38,276 nt of DNA from Nitrospinae bacterium CG11_big_fil_rev_8_21_14_0_20_45_15 (GCA_002787235.1 PCWG01000003.1:1-38276); one strand, 5' to 3'; positions 1 through 7,926 are shown, counted from the first letter of the stretch. The notes: a model not told the origin generated them from the sequence alone. Program-made: numbers and translations.

Positions 1-221
1 TCAAAATTATTTCATTAAACAAAACTGCTTGGACCTGTTGTTTGGACGTTCAGCCCGGTCAAAAATCCTCACTAATTCTGCCAGCGAGGGGGCACGGAAG
101 TGTAGAGAAATATCATAGGGGTTTGTTAAAGTCAAGAATTTTGCAGGTGTATGAAATGCCTGAAAAGGGCTTTAAACGCTATGTTTTTGATGATACAGGG
201 CCTGCCGATTCGAACAATCGG
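1..221. other. Left-edge region with no supported gene
   Basis: I see no gene I can defend here. A plus-strand frame opening with TTG at 42 runs to 293, but it overlaps the small minus-strand membrane-protein gene and resembles nothing I know. A short stem-loop (CCGATT / AATCGG around a 5-nt loop, about 204-220) lies just past the stop codon of the minus-strand gene ending at 222. It could be a weak 3' end structure, but on the minus strand no T-run follows it. Confidence 0.4.
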
Positions 222-428
222 TCAGTCGTTTTTTTGAGGTGCTGTGGAAGGAGGGTCGATTGGCATGAGCAGAATACCAAAACCCATTGCTGATGAGAGG
301 ATGCTGGCGAGCCCGACAAAAATTTGTGGCCACTCAGAGCTTATCAGACGGACAGCAACGACGAACAGGATACCACCCAGTATCATGAGTCCAAGACCTG
401 TGGCACGGATTTTTAATTTACTTTTCAT
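222..428 (-). CDS. Small two-helix membrane protein, unknown function
   Basis: A 68-residue protein with a basic N-terminus (MKSKLKIR) and two hydrophobic helices, about residues 9-27 and 33-55, ending in a short polar tail. I do not recognise the family. Its ATG overlaps the TAA stop of the upstream LAB_N gene by one base (TAATG), so the two are probably translationally coupled and co-transcribed in a minus-strand run rlmN, glycosyltransferase, LAB_N protein, this gene. By position it may assist the envelope glycan or lipid step suggested by its neighbours; that is inference only. The tight coupling is the main argument that it is real. Confidence 0.6.
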   Translation of the reverse strand: MKSKLKIRATGLGLMILGGILFVVAVRLISSEWPQIFVGLASILSSAMGFGILLMPIDPPSTAPQKND

Positions 429-928
429 TAACTGCTCCTCAGTCCTGCGGCATTGCTTCTCAGCTCTGCGGCATTGCTTCTCAGCTCTGCGGCATTGCTC
501 TCCAACTCCGCGGCATCGCTTTCAAGCTCAGCGGCATTGCTCTCCATCTCTGCGGCATTGTTCTTCAGCTCTGCGGCACTGTTTTCCATTTCTGCGGCAT
601 TGTTCTCCATCTCTGTAGCTTTACGCTCCAGTTCAGCGGCATTGCTCTCCATCTCTGCGGCGCGCGCTCTTCTCTTCTTTTGGTCGATCAATACCAGATT
701 TCTAACGTATATAATGGAACCCAGGCTTTGGCCGACTATAAAAACGGGATCTTCTTTATAGATGGCGTATGTCAGCAAAACGATACTGCCACCAATGCTA
801 CAGTACCAGAATGCAAGGGGAATGGTGCTTTCCCCTTTTTTTTCTGAAACGATCCATTGAATAATGAAACGGGCTCCAAACAAGGCTTGCCCGGCAAAGC
901 CTACTGCAAGCCACCATGTTGCTGTCAT
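428..928 (-). CDS. LAB_N (lipid A biosynthesis N-terminal) domain membrane protein with heptad-repeat tail
   Basis: 166 residues. Residues 1-85 form a complete LAB_N-type domain with about three membrane helices; recognisable patches are FGARFIIQWIVSEKKGES, PLAFWYCSIGGS and GQSLGSIIYVRN. The domain occurs alone or at the N-terminus of lipid-A-disaccharide-synthase-like proteins, and free-standing copies often sit beside GT2 and GT39 glycosyltransferases that handle polyprenyl-phosphate sugars. Here a GT2 gene ends 4 nt upstream. Residues from about 89 onward are odd: about 11 tandem heptads of the form AAELESN/AAEMENN, encoded by a 21-bp DNA repeat. Ala and Leu/Met recur in an a/d pattern, so a cytoplasmic coiled coil is predicted. 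The fold call is firm. The exact substrate and the role of the tail are unknown. Confidence 0.82.
   Translation of the reverse strand: MTATWWLAVGFAGQALFGARFIIQWIVSEKKGESTIPLAFWYCSIGGSIVLLTYAIYKEDPVFIVGQSLGSIIYVRNLVLIDQKKRRARAAEMESNAAELERKATEMENNAAEMENSAAELKNNAAEMESNAAELESDAAELESNAAELRSNAAELRSNAAGLRSS
434..660. repeat. 21-bp tandem repeat (minisatellite) inside the LAB_N gene
   Basis: About 11 in-frame 21-bp units. On the plus strand each begins GCGGCATTGCT or a close variant; the units starting at 447 and 468 are identical, and the others differ at a few positions. Because 21 is a multiple of 3, copy-number change keeps the frame and only lengthens or shortens the heptad tail. Identical neighbouring units at one end point to recent duplication. 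The periodicity also leaves plus-strand frames open, which creates spurious antisense reading frames. Confidence 0.92.
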
Positions 929-932
929 AAAC

Positions 933-1664
933 TCAATTCTCCTCAGCGATATCGTAGTTGATCCACCTTTTTTTCATCCAGCGGATGGCGAGCAGGTCGA
1001 GAAACGCGACCAAAGCCCGATTTCCTATGCCATATTTGGAAATGCCGTGAACGCGCGGGTAATGCCCGACTTTGACCTGGGTCACTTTGAATCCTTCCAT
1101 CTTCATCAGGGTGGGGAAGAATCGATGGAGTCCATTATAGAGGCGAATATTGGCAAAACATTCCCTGCGAAATGCTTTCAGGGAGCATCCTGTATCGGCA
1201 ATGGTTTCGGCACTCAAGGTGTTGCGGATTGCGTTGGCGATTTTTGAGGATATTTTTCTTACCCAGGGATCGTTTCGCTTGTGGCGCCAGCCGCATACAA
1301 CATCGTATTCATCCATTTTTTCGAGCAACAGGGGAATGTCTGCGGGACTGTTTTGCAGATCGGCGTCCATGGTGATGATGATTTTGCCGCGTGCTTTTTT
1401 GAATCCTGCCCAAAAGGCAGCCGTTTGCCCATGGTTATTCCCAAACCGTATCAGCCGGATGTGTGGGTTGACGGTTTGCAGTTGGCGGACGAGATAGGCA
1501 CTGCCATCGGTGCTTCCGTCGTCTATTAACAGGATTTCGTAGCTCAGGCCCAGTCCAGGCAGGGTCTTTTCCAGTTCTGCTTCGAGAGGGACCAGATTGT
1601 CTCTCTCGTTGTACAGGGGGATTACAATGGAAAGTTCGAGTTCGGTTGCTTGCTCTGTGTTCAT
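933..1664 (-). CDS. Family 2 glycosyltransferase, dolichol-phosphate-mannose-synthase/ArnC-like
   Basis: 243 residues from the ATG at 1664. A longer frame reaches 1742 but would run into rlmN, and the true domain begins only after MNTEQATELEL. It transfers a sugar from a nucleotide donor, probably to a polyprenyl phosphate on the cytoplasmic membrane face. Visible GT-A motifs: SIVIPLYNERDNL near the start, LLIDDGSTDGS, and the metal-binding TMDADLQNSP. The C-terminal GISKYGIGNRALVAFLDLLAIRW is typical of the short ArnC/DPM1-type enzymes that lack C-terminal membrane helices. A GAGGA element lies upstream of the chosen start. The LAB_N gene follows after 4 nt, a frequent pairing for envelope glycan modification. 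The acceptor and the sugar cannot be read from sequence. Confidence 0.88.
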   Translation of the reverse strand: MNTEQATELELSIVIPLYNERDNLVPLEAELEKTLPGLGLSYEILLIDDGSTDGSAYLVRQLQTVNPHIRLIRFGNNHGQTAAFWAGFKKARGKIIITMDADLQNSPADIPLLLEKMDEYDVVCGWRHKRNDPWVRKISSKIANAIRNTLSAETIADTGCSLKAFRRECFANIRLYNGLHRFFPTLMKMEGFKVTQVKVGHYPRVHGISKYGIGNRALVAFLDLLAIRWMKKRWINYDIAEEN

Positions 1665-1689
1665 TATTTTATTTTGAATTTCCTCAAAA

Positions 1690-2739
1690 TCAGGCCGGAA
1701 CGGGTTGGGATTGAGAGCTGGCGGCCAGCTGTCCGCAGGCACCCATGATGTCGGCTCCTCGATTTTTCCTGACGAACGTTGTGAAATTTCTTTCGATCAA
1801 ATAATTCTGAAAGTTCGCGACCGTCTCCACAGAAGGGGGAAGGTATTGCGAGGGCGCAAAGGGATTGAAGGGAATCAAATTGATCTTGCAGGGAATGCCT
1901 TTGAGCAGGTGGACTAGACGCTCGGCGTCTTCCTGACTGTCGTTGATTCCTTTTAATAGAATGTATTCGAAGGTCAAACGCCGCTGCGGTTTGAGAGGAT
2001 AGTTCCGCAGGCATTCGAGCAGGACTTCGATCGGATATTTTTTATTGATTGGAATCAATACGTCGCGAGTGGCATTTTCTGTTGCGTTGAGTGAGATTGC
2101 CAGATTGACGTGTAAATTTTCTTCCTGAAATTTTTTGATTTTGTCCACCAGCCCCGAGGTGGATACGGTGACTTTTCGTGTTGAAATCTTCATGGCTTCG
2201 GGGGAGATCATGATACGGACGGCATCGACAAGCGCATCGTAGTTGTCGAGGGGTTCGCCCATTCCCATGAGAACGATGTTGCTGATGCTGTCTTTTTCCT
2301 GCAAATCTTCGTTTACAGCCATGATTTGACCGACAATTTCGCTCGCTTCCAGATTGCGCTGAAGTCCCATAGTTGCCGTCATGCAAAACGAACAATTCAA
2401 CCGGCAGCCCACCTGGCTTGAAACACAGAGCGTTCTTCTGCTATCAGAGGGCATCCAGACACTTTCAATCATTTTCCCATCGGACAATTCAAAAAGGTAT
2501 TTGATCGTTCCGTCGCGGGACAGATCCTTCTTATTGATTTTTGGAAGCGAGATGTGAAATCGTTCGGCCAGTCGGGTTCGCAGGTTTTTGGAAAGATTGG
2601 TCATTTCCATGAAGTCTTTGATCCCGTAATGGTAAACCCAGGTCAAGGCCTGCCGGGCTCTGTAACCCGGTTCGCCGAGTTCTTCGAAGATGGCGATGAG
2701 TTTTTGCTCGGGAAAGCCTATGAAATTTTTAGTTTGCAT
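1690..2739 (-). CDS. rlmN: 23S rRNA (adenine2503-C2)/tRNA methyltransferase RlmN
   Basis: 349 residues, normal for this radical-SAM enzyme, which methylates C2 of A2503 in 23S rRNA and of A37 in some tRNAs. The iron-sulphur motif CxxxCxxC is Cys112-Cys116-Cys119 (GCRLNCSFCMTA). The mechanistic cysteine that forms the methylene adduct is Cys335 in IMGACGQL. MGMGEPL and the SAM-binding segments (VSTSGLV, NLAISLNA) are also present. It is the first gene of a minus-strand run; the glycosyltransferase starts 25 nt downstream of its stop. The intergenic region to the divergent J-domain gene is about 190 nt and shows no promoter I would defend. Confidence 0.97.
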   Translation of the reverse strand: MQTKNFIGFPEQKLIAIFEELGEPGYRARQALTWVYHYGIKDFMEMTNLSKNLRTRLAERFHISLPKINKKDLSRDGTIKYLFELSDGKMIESVWMPSDSRRTLCVSSQVGCRLNCSFCMTATMGLQRNLEASEIVGQIMAVNEDLQEKDSISNIVLMGMGEPLDNYDALVDAVRIMISPEAMKISTRKVTVSTSGLVDKIKKFQEENLHVNLAISLNATENATRDVLIPINKKYPIEVLLECLRNYPLKPQRRLTFEYILLKGINDSQEDAERLVHLLKGIPCKINLIPFNPFAPSQYLPPSVETVANFQNYLIERNFTTFVRKNRGADIMGACGQLAASSQSQPVPA

Positions 2740-2929
2740 TGCATTTTAAAAGCGTTAACATTTATAGAATATCAGAACTTACAATCACTTCCCGTGTCAT
2801 AGCTTCAGTGAAGAGTTATTTTGCTGAAATAGGGAAATTTTTGCCGATCGGTTTGCCTGCAAAAGCGTTGAAGTTATCAAATAACCATAAATATCAATAC
2901 TTTTCCACTTTTTTTATTTGGCACGGATT

Positions 2930-3781
2930 ATGAATAATTTTTCAGCTATGGATTTTAACGAATGTTGCCGGGTATTGCAGATCGAGCAAAATCTTCCCTG
3001 GGAAGAGATTAAAAAGAACTATTATACCTTGGCCATGAAATATCATCCCGATAAAAATCGGGGAAATCTGGAGTCTGAGGCGCGGTTTAAAGAAATAAGC
3101 CTGGCTTTTCAAACTCTTGAGCGAAAATTTCTGCGTGATAAGGTTGATTCTTATGCAACGGAAGAGCCCCTGAGCTCTTCCGATGATTCAACCGGGTCTA
3201 ACGTGGTGCTCAACTTCATCAAAAATCGGGCCTGTAAAAACCCGAAAACCAGGCAAATCGTCGAAAATCTAGGCCGGGTCATGAACCAATTGGACAAAGC
3301 GATTTTCCAGTTGGATGTGCGTCAGGAAGTCGCTATTTCTGCTTCTGTTGCGGAGCGTGGTGGCATGGTACGCATTCGCAAGGGCAAGGAAAATTTTGAA
3401 GTACGTATTCCACCGGGTGCCTGGGATAAAATGACTCTTAAAATTCCTGAGCGAGGTGAGCCCAGTTTCTTTGGCAACCGCAGAGGCGATTTGACGATTT
3501 CTATCAAAATTTTGCATGACGGCAAGTCTGGAAATAAAAATCTTCAGGCTTATTATAATCTATTTGTGAGTCAAAAACATATAGCGGATGGGCGGGCATG
3601 TACTCTGAATACCGCCGAAGGCCCTATTAAATTTTTTCTTCCCAAAACGGCAAGGGAAGGGCAATCCTTCACATTATCGAGTCAGAAAGCTTCAGAAAAT
3701 CTACAGCGGAAGGCGCATGTGGTTACGCTGAATTTTGTCGATCAGGACTATGTGAAAGTTGAAGAAATTCAGGCAGAGTGA
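2930..3781 (+). CDS. J-domain (DnaJ-like) co-chaperone
   Basis: 283 residues from ATG 2930; an in-frame TTG at 2918 and an ATG at 2948 are alternatives. The J domain fills about residues 6-65, with helix II KKNYYTLAMKY followed by the HPD tripeptide (YHPDKNRG) that stimulates Hsp70 ATPase activity. A linker of about 70 residues replaces the usual G/F region, and there is no cysteine-rich zinc domain. A single DnaJ C-terminal substrate-binding subdomain follows (IRIRKGKENFEVRIPPGAWDKMTLKI..., about residues 140-190). A further 80-residue tail is not diagnostic. This layout is closer to CbpA-like or truncated class III proteins than to DnaJ itself. It stands alone, convergent with the lipoprotein gene 10 nt downstream. 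Confidence 0.85.
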   Translation: MNNFSAMDFNECCRVLQIEQNLPWEEIKKNYYTLAMKYHPDKNRGNLESEARFKEISLAFQTLERKFLRDKVDSYATEEPLSSSDDSTGSNVVLNFIKNRACKNPKTRQIVENLGRVMNQLDKAIFQLDVRQEVAISASVAERGGMVRIRKGKENFEVRIPPGAWDKMTLKIPERGEPSFFGNRRGDLTISIKILHDGKSGNKNLQAYYNLFVSQKHIADGRACTLNTAEGPIKFFLPKTAREGQSFTLSSQKASENLQRKAHVVTLNFVDQDYVKVEEIQAE

Positions 3782-3790
3782 TCGTTATTT

Positions 3791-4567
3791 TTAGTAAAAC
3801 CGTGCAAAGATGAATACCTGAACGCTCAGTGAAAGAAACGCGATCAACAAAGTACTGGCCACCATTCCCATGATGGGACCGGGAGTGGTGAATGTGTTTT
3901 TGGATACCCACCAGCTATTCACCCCAAGACTCAAAACCGAAATCACCAGAGCCGTAAAGGTCATGATCAAAAGAACCGAACTGAAAATGGTATCGGGTTT
4001 CATGTGGTTGACCACGGCCAGCGACCAACCTGCGGGTACGAGTGTGAAGAAAAAGGTGATGAATAATTTTCGGTAAACGGGCTGGTTGTAACGGAAATAC
4101 AGCTTGATGCCAAAAAACAGGAGCAGTCCCAATAAAATTCTGGAGGTCCAGTCGTTAATATTTTTCTTCTTTTGATCGGCCCTTATATGGTTGAGAGATC
4201 CCAGTACATATTTGGAAACCTCTTCCTCGTCCATTTCATAGAACCCACCTTGTTTCGTATCAAATGCAAACACTCGCGCGGTGACCGACTCAGCCGGCAG
4301 GGCAATGGCGCGCCAATCGTCTTTATTGGCTTCTTGAAATTCAAGATAGACAACACCATTGTCGTATTTTAAATTGTATTTTGCAATTTCGCGAAGTGTG
4401 CTGGCGTATTTCCCCGTCTCGGTATGATACTTTTGCTGAATTTCAGCCAACTCATGCAGTACCTTTTGCGAGAGAAAATCCTCATCGGACTCAAATATTG
4501 TTTTGCAGGCAGAGGTGAGTGTGAGAATAATGAAAAGAAAAACGATTCGTTTGTAAGCGGATATCAT
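3791..4567 (-). CDS. Predicted lipoprotein with C-terminal membrane helices, unknown function
   Basis: 258 residues. The N-terminus is a lipoprotein signal (LFIILTLTSAC, lipobox Cys at about 21). A soluble region of about 120 residues follows, in which QQKYHTETGKYASTLREI recalls the segment after the N-terminal helix of type IV pilin-like and secretion pseudopilin proteins. From about residue 142 there are four hydrophobic helices. A lipidated N-terminus followed by several membrane spans is unusual; the protein may be an inner-membrane protein whose periplasmic domain is anchored at both ends. I do not recognise the family. It is monocistronic, convergent with the J-domain gene and divergent from rdgB. 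No clear ribosome-binding site precedes the ATG. Confidence 0.7.
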   Translation of the reverse strand: MISAYKRIVFLFIILTLTSACKTIFESDEDFLSQKVLHELAEIQQKYHTETGKYASTLREIAKYNLKYDNGVVYLEFQEANKDDWRAIALPAESVTARVFAFDTKQGGFYEMDEEEVSKYVLGSLNHIRADQKKKNINDWTSRILLGLLLFFGIKLYFRYNQPVYRKLFITFFFTLVPAGWSLAVVNHMKPDTIFSSVLLIMTFTALVISVLSLGVNSWWVSKNTFTTPGPIMGMVASTLLIAFLSLSVQVFIFARFY

Positions 4568-4673
4568 AGGGGATTGGACACGTAAAAGTAAGTTCGAAAG
4601 TACGTTCTATTGTATTTGAAAAGTTTATTCTTATATCACAGGAACCCAAATCAGGCAACACGATGTGTGATAA

Positions 4674-5243
4674 ATGACTGAAAATTCTATTTGGAACAAT
4701 ATTTCCTTTGTTACGGGGAATCCCAATAAAGCTAAAGAAGCCAGCGAAATTCTTGGGATCGAATTGCGGCAGGTGCGTGTTGATGGATTGTTTGAGATCC
4801 AGACCGCTGATCTGGAAGAACTGGCGGCTCACAAAGTTTCCACCGCCTATGAAAAACTGGGATCTCCGGTTTTGATCGAAGATTCGGGTCTGATATTCGA
4901 TGCCTGGGGCCAACTTCCCGGTGCATTGGTCAAGTGGTTTGAAGACAGTGTCGGATGCGAGGGCATGCTCAAAATGCTGGATGGTTTTGAGAACCGCAAG
5001 GCGCGAGCGTTGTGTTATGCCGCCTTACACGATGGGGAAAACATTCATATCGCCAAAGGAGAAGTCCAGGGCACTATTGCGCTGGAAATACGCGGAGCCG
5101 GTGGCTTTGGTTGGGATGTGATCTTCATTCCCGATGGACACACCAGAACCTTTGCCGAAATGGCCTCCTCGGAAAAAAATGCAATCTCCCACCGCCGGAA
5201 GGCTTTCGAAAATTTAAGAACAATTATTGAACGATTCCGTTGA
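4674..5243 (+). CDS. Non-canonical purine NTP pyrophosphatase (RdgB/HAM1 family)
   Basis: 189 residues, usual size for the family. These cytosolic enzymes hydrolyse ITP, dITP and XTP to monophosphates plus pyrophosphate and keep deaminated purines out of nucleic acids. Motifs: the N-terminal nucleotide-binding VTGNPNKAKE, the catalytic EDSGLIFDA, FGWDVIFIPDG, and the C-terminal KNAISHRRKA that contacts the base. The stretch LPGALVKWFEDSVGCEGMLKML resembles the archaeal/eukaryotic ITPase branch more than E. coli RdgB. Its start lies about 106 nt from the divergent lipoprotein gene. Family assignment is secure; the exact substrate range is not visible. Confidence 0.94.
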   Translation: MTENSIWNNISFVTGNPNKAKEASEILGIELRQVRVDGLFEIQTADLEELAAHKVSTAYEKLGSPVLIEDSGLIFDAWGQLPGALVKWFEDSVGCEGMLKMLDGFENRKARALCYAALHDGENIHIAKGEVQGTIALEIRGAGGFGWDVIFIPDGHTRTFAEMASSEKNAISHRRKAFENLRTIIERFR

Positions 5244-5320
5244 TTTTCTGAAAGTCTTTCCTCTATTTTCATATCTCCTTAGAAACAGTCTCAATATTTT
5301 ATTACTTTTTGCCGATAGAT

Positions 5321-5337
5321 AACCTGAGGTTTTTTAT
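5321..5337 (+). terminator. Weak hairpin plus T-run after the HAM1 gene
   Basis: AACC-TGA-GGTT followed directly by TTTTTA. A wider alternative pairing (AACCTGA with TCAGGTT at 5338-5344) competes with it. It lies about 80 nt downstream of the pyrophosphatase stop and ahead of the next gene. The stem is short, so this is tentative. Confidence 0.3.
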
Positions 5338-5369
5338 TCAGGTTCAATGATCTGGAGGCGAACAAGGGC

Positions 5370-5969
5370 ATGACTTTTTCTATTCGCAAGGATTCGGGCG
5401 GGGTGATTTTGAATTCTGTGGCGGTTGGTTTTCTGATTTTTTTGCTGTGGACACCCTTTTCTTTTGCTTACAACCAATTATTGTCTCATTTGACGACGCC
5501 CATGCTGTCGGCTTTGGGGCCGTCTGATATGAGTGGCGTGGTGGCAATGGAGGATTGGAAAGTGGCTTTAAAATCGGGCACGGCTTCTGTTTTGGAACAA
5601 TTTCCCAAGGCTGATTTTCAGGCGTTCCAGTTCAGCATTTGTATCTTGTTTGTTCTGGCTTTGCTGGTTCCTAAAATGGAATGGGCGGAAAAAGGCAAGT
5701 TATTTGGTTTGGGAATGTGTGGTGTCATTCTTTACCATGCTTTTGTGGTGCTCAATAAAATATTTTTCCTTTGCTCCACGCAATTGGGGGAGTACAGCTT
5801 GCTCACCTATATGGACATTCAACGGAATATTTTTGGGGCGTTGGACAGTTTCAATTCTGATATCGGAGTGTATGCTGTTCCTGTTCTAATCTGGCTGGTG
5901 TTTGTTTATCCCTTCTTCCGAGCCCAACAAAAAAACGCCCAACAAAAAAACGTGCCAAGTCCGGCATAG
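5370..5969 (+). CDS. Multi-pass membrane protein, unknown function
   Basis: 199 residues, starting after a clear GGAGG element (CTGGAGGCGAACAAGGGCATG). Four hydrophobic helices are visible, about residues 14-34, 88-105, 111-131 and 167-184, with a polar, probably periplasmic loop between the first and second. The layout faintly resembles small exosortase-associated membrane proteins, but I see no diagnostic motif and do not assign it. The C-terminus carries a short tandem duplication, AQQKNAQQKN, from a 15-bp direct repeat with A-runs. It converges on alr with only one base between the stops. Function unknown. Confidence 0.7.
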   Translation: MTFSIRKDSGGVILNSVAVGFLIFLLWTPFSFAYNQLLSHLTTPMLSALGPSDMSGVVAMEDWKVALKSGTASVLEQFPKADFQAFQFSICILFVLALLVPKMEWAEKGKLFGLGMCGVILYHAFVVLNKIFFLCSTQLGEYSLLTYMDIQRNIFGALDSFNSDIGVYAVPVLIWLVFVYPFFRAQQKNAQQKNVPSPA

Positions 5970-5970
5970 A

Positions 5971-7143
5971 CTATTTACTCCCGCGTTGGGGGCGTGCGGG
6001 GTCGATGTAGACGCGCGGGACTCTCTGTCCGACGGCGCAGAGCAGTTCGTAGGACACCGTGCCACAGTTCTCGGCGGTTTCTTCCACTCGAATACACGCG
6101 TCATTTTGACGACCAAAAATGACAGCTTCGTCGCCGACCTTGATCTCAGGGTGATCGGTCACGTCAACAAGTGTGCTGTCCATGCAAATTCTTCCTACTT
6201 GCGGGACTCGTTTCCCACGAATCAGTAATTCCATTTTATTCGATAATTGCCGATGCAATCCGTCGGCGTAACCGACACCAATCAGCCCGATTCTGCTGTC
6301 GCGCTGGGTTGTGAAGATGGCTCCATAGCTGAGAGGCGTTCCTTTGGGAACGTCCTTGATTTGCAAGAGGCGACACTTCCAGGTCATCACAGGCTTGAGT
6401 TTGGGATTTTCCGCACCCGATTCGGCAAGGACCGCGTCCAGCCGTGTTGATGGAAAGGCACCGTACAGCATGATGCCGGGGCGAACGCAATCAAACCAAC
6501 TTTCAGGATGATTGATGATTCCCGCAGAATTTGCACAATGCAGTATCGGAAAAAGCGTTCCCTTTTTTTTGAGTGGAGTCGTTATTGCTTTGAATTTTTC
6601 AATCTGCTCGCGCGAATGTTGTTTGTCTTCCCATTCGGCGGTCGCAAGGTGTGTCGAAACACCGACCAGTTGCAAGGATTTTTGGCTGTTAATGTAATTT
6701 ACGAGATCAGCAACCGCAGAGGGCAAGGTCCCCAGCCGTCCCATTCCTGTATCGATTTTGAGGTGAACCTTTACGCATTTGTTCTGCCGATGGGCTTCTT
6801 GTGCAATGGCGATGGCCTGGTTTTTCTCATGCAGGGTGATTTCAAGATTGTGATGGATCAGGTCTCCGATTTCTTCGGGGACAAATCCTCCCATCACCAG
6901 AATGGGACGCTTGATACCGTTTTCTCTCAGCTCAATCCCTTCGTTGCCGATGGCAACGCCGAGTCCATTGGCTCCCGCATCCAATAATGTTTTTGCGCAA
7001 GGCAGGACGCCATGCCCATAAGCATCGGCCTTGACCACTGCGAGGATTTCAGTTGTGGGAGGAAGAAGTTTGCGAACGAGTGTAAAATTATCACGCAAGG
7101 CACTGAGATTGACTTCTGCCTGACTTGCACGGTGGAATGCCAT
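5971..7143 (-). CDS. alr: Alanine racemase
   Basis: 390 residues, typical length. A PLP enzyme that interconverts L- and D-alanine in the cytoplasm, supplying D-Ala for peptidoglycan. The PLP lysine is Lys38 in AVVKADAYGHG, the catalytic tyrosine of the second half is Tyr273 in LSYGAIF, and the C-terminal beta-domain shows GYADGLHRQLS, VPQVGRICMDSTLVDVT and GDEAVIFG. The N-terminal TIM-barrel segments (GLGVAIGNEGIELR, HLKIDTGMGRLG) match the family. It starts at an ATG without an obvious Shine-Dalgarno element. DUF1566 lies upstream on the same strand, about 134 nt away across an AT-rich gap, so alr is probably transcribed from its own promoter. Confidence 0.97.
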   Translation of the reverse strand: MAFHRASQAEVNLSALRDNFTLVRKLLPPTTEILAVVKADAYGHGVLPCAKTLLDAGANGLGVAIGNEGIELRENGIKRPILVMGGFVPEEIGDLIHHNLEITLHEKNQAIAIAQEAHRQNKCVKVHLKIDTGMGRLGTLPSAVADLVNYINSQKSLQLVGVSTHLATAEWEDKQHSREQIEKFKAITTPLKKKGTLFPILHCANSAGIINHPESWFDCVRPGIMLYGAFPSTRLDAVLAESGAENPKLKPVMTWKCRLLQIKDVPKGTPLSYGAIFTTQRDSRIGLIGVGYADGLHRQLSNKMELLIRGKRVPQVGRICMDSTLVDVTDHPEIKVGDEAVIFGRQNDACIRVEETAENCGTVSYELLCAVGQRVPRVYIDPARPQRGSK

Positions 7144-7277
7144 AAAATTTTTCTGTGACCAGCGGGTTCCTGAAAAATATTTTTTTTATTTTTTATGAAA
7201 ATTGCAGAAGAATGCCTGCCAAATAAATTCATCACCAACAAGTTTGGAAAGACGAATTTATTTTTTCAGCACTCAGA

Positions 7278-7769
7278 CTATTCTCGGCGTGAGCGCCCGG
7301 TATTGGACAGGCGACCCATTTTTTTGACTTTGGGACCGGCGGTACGAACAGGGCGACAGGACATGTTGCTTTCGCTGGAAGTGGTTTTGCGAATGGTGTA
7401 GGCGCGGTCACTGTAAAAATTATAAGCCATAGCATTGATGCCCTTACCCTCGGCACACCAGTAGGTGAAGCCGCAACCTTCAGGAAATTTCAAATCAATG
7501 TGGACAATGTCATCGTTGAAGTCCATATTTTTGCATTCATGATCGTACAGATTTCTGCATTCCTGAGAACTTGGCAGACGCCAGTCGGAAAAGCCGGCGA
7601 ACTGCTCCTCATTCATTTTTTCAACAAATTTGCTGGCCCCTTTCCAAGTGCACCATTTGCCCTTCAACTGATAAGTATCCTCTTTAAACCACATCAGATT
7701 ATACTTCGTGTCCGTAAGGGTGCCATTTCCATTGTCTATAAAACGATTGCCTTCTTCTGATTCTGACAT
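7278..7769 (-). CDS. DUF1566 domain protein
   Basis: 163 residues. The hallmark DUF1566 (Lcl C-terminal domain-like) pattern is present: RFIDNGNGTLTDTKYNLMWFK at residues 9-29, then WKGASKFVEKMN, the GFSDWRLPSSQECRNLY block, and YWCAEGKGINAMAYNFYSDRAY...SCRPVR. In other proteins this fold resembles C-type-lectin or formylglycine-generating-enzyme-like surface modules. No signal peptide is visible, so this copy would be cytoplasmic unless secreted another way. Six cysteines may form metal or disulphide sites. The tail after residue 142 is basic and probably disordered. Biological role unknown. Confidence 0.82.
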   Translation of the reverse strand: MSESEEGNRFIDNGNGTLTDTKYNLMWFKEDTYQLKGKWCTWKGASKFVEKMNEEQFAGFSDWRLPSSQECRNLYDHECKNMDFNDDIVHIDLKFPEGCGFTYWCAEGKGINAMAYNFYSDRAYTIRKTTSSESNMSCRPVRTAGPKVKKMGRLSNTGRSRRE

Positions 7770-7926
7770 TTTAAGAATTGGGTGTGAATGGGTTTTTAGG
7801 TTTTACGTAAAAAATCATTATAATATATCAGCAAATAAATTCGTGTTAAATAGTGAATCCTTATAACTTAATTCAAATCATAATTTAGAAACGTGAATCA
7901 TCAAAAGAAACTGGAAAGGTTGGACG

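Noticed and set aside
196-225. TTCGAA-containing stem-loop resembling a tRNA T-arm
   Set aside because: The 7-nt loop TTCGAAT/TTCGAAC is not flanked by complementary 5-bp stems, and no acceptor or anticodon arm is present.
42-293. 83-residue plus-strand frame at the left edge
   Set aside because: Starts with TTG, no ribosome-binding site, no family resemblance, and overlaps the tightly coupled minus-strand gene.
434-660. Tandem repeats as a CRISPR array
   Set aside because: Units are contiguous 21-bp coding repeats without spacers and lie inside a gene.
244-761. Two plus-strand frames rich in RHCFSAL or SSAALLS repeats
   Set aside because: They are antisense readings of the 21-bp repeat, which keeps every frame open; the minus-strand LAB_N gene explains the region.
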